Below, one piece after another: positions 5,311 through 5,709 of a DNA stretch of 5,709 bases (position 1 is the first letter of the stretch; each line of letters starts with the position of its first letter). The DNA is from Alphaproteobacteria bacterium (lineage in GTDB: Bacteria > Pseudomonadota > Alphaproteobacteria > Rhizobiales > Xanthobacteraceae). A program made the translations under genes and the position numbers. The notes beneath the pieces are model-generated. The model had not been told where the DNA came from. It worked only from the letters and a program-made list of their open reading frames with translations, and ran no database searches. Location: assembly GCA_005883445.1 (NCBI GenBank), contig VAZL01000194.1, positions 1 to 5,709 of the forward strand, read 5' to 3'.

Positions 5311-5709
5311 TCACTTGCGCTCGAGGATCGCGGCGATCGCCTTGACCTGATTGCGGGCATAAACCGGCAGCCCGGCGCTGATCGAGCTGCCGCTGTTGAA
5401 CGAGCTCTTGCCGCCGAGCACCTGCGCCGGCACCAGATTTCGCAGCACCGGCACTTTCACGAATTCTTTTTTCTTCGCCAAAACATTGCTCTCGACCGCG
5501 AGCGCCACGAACACGGTGACGATGGTCTGTTTGGCGTCGCTCGGATGGCCCTGAAAGACGGCAAGGAGCTTGCCGAACTGCATCACCTGGTTGACGTAGA
5601 AGATGTTCTGTTCGAGCGCCCCGGCGAGCGGCGTGTCGAGCCCGGTCAGGGCCGCAAGACCCATCTCGGCGACCTCCGCGGGCGGGCGCAGCGTGAGCTC
5701 GCTCTCGAA
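5311..5709 (-). CDS. Hypothetical protein, C-terminal part
   Basis: The last 132 codons of a gene that begins beyond the right edge; the frame is open to the final base, so the Met at 5664 is most likely internal. I do not recognise the family. The visible part starts FESELTLRPPAEVAEMGLAA and runs through a region that looks mainly helical (YVNQVMQFGKLLAVFQGH, about residues 38-55). A hydrophobic stretch IVTVFVALAV (about 63-72) follows, then a lysine cluster LAKKKEFVKVP, a Gly/Ser-rich segment and a final helix NQVKAIAAILERK. It has no cysteine or obvious catalytic motif. The hydrophobic stretch is too short and mixed to call a membrane segment. The high GC at third positions and the clean stop followed by a hairpin support a real gene. 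It is probably a separate unit from the MFS gene about 400 bp downstream. Confidence 0.7.
   Translation of the reverse strand, partial: FESELTLRPPAEVAEMGLAALTGLDTPLAGALEQNIFYVNQVMQFGKLLAVFQGHPSDAKQTIVTVFVALAVESNVLAKKKEFVKVPVLRNLVPAQVLGGKSSFNSGSSISAGLPVYARNQVKAIAAILERK

Noticed and set aside
1..5709. CRISPR array, tRNA, rRNA, insertion sequence, toxin-antitoxin or phage-defence system
   Set aside because: No regularly spaced repeats, cloverleaf, transposase, terminal inverted repeats or defence-type domains were seen on either strand.

Overview
The base composition, the str-operon proteins and the promoter types point to a GC-rich alphaproteobacterium. It is probably from the Hyphomicrobiales, near Bradyrhizobium/Rhodopseudomonas; that placement rests on remembered family resemblance and was not tested. 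Every gene I can support lies on the minus strand, so the region is transcribed from right to left.

Right edge to about 4900: the C-terminal part of an unrecognised protein (5311-5709) ends at a weak terminator-like hairpin. About 400 bp without a confident gene follow (4905-5310), holding only small palindromes and a short coding-like stretch on the plus strand.

Middle: a major facilitator transporter (3544-4904) that appears broken. Its reading frame shifts near 3783, and a segment of roughly 25-30 residues expected between transmembrane segments 10 and 11 is absent. Next is an intact exporter-type ABC half-transporter, with membrane domain and ATPase fused (1618-3393). A close match to the alphaproteobacterial EcfG general-stress promoter (GGAAC-N17-CGTT) lies just upstream of its start, overlapping a 17-bp palindrome.

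Left: the start of the streptomycin operon, rpsL (S12), rpsG (S7) and the first 40 codons of fusA (EF-G), encoding ribosome components and the translocase. A sigma-70-type promoter (TTGACT-N17-TACATA) with a terminator-like hairpin just upstream precedes a leader of about 320 nt with several hairpins. The rpsL-rpsG gap holds a perfect 15-bp hairpin whose loop carries the rpsL stop codon, and a second REP-like hairpin.

I see no CRISPR array, insertion sequence, tRNA or rRNA, and no evidence of a novel multi-gene system. The most interesting signals are the putative stress promoter of the ABC gene, the decayed transporter, and the hairpins inside the ribosomal operon.
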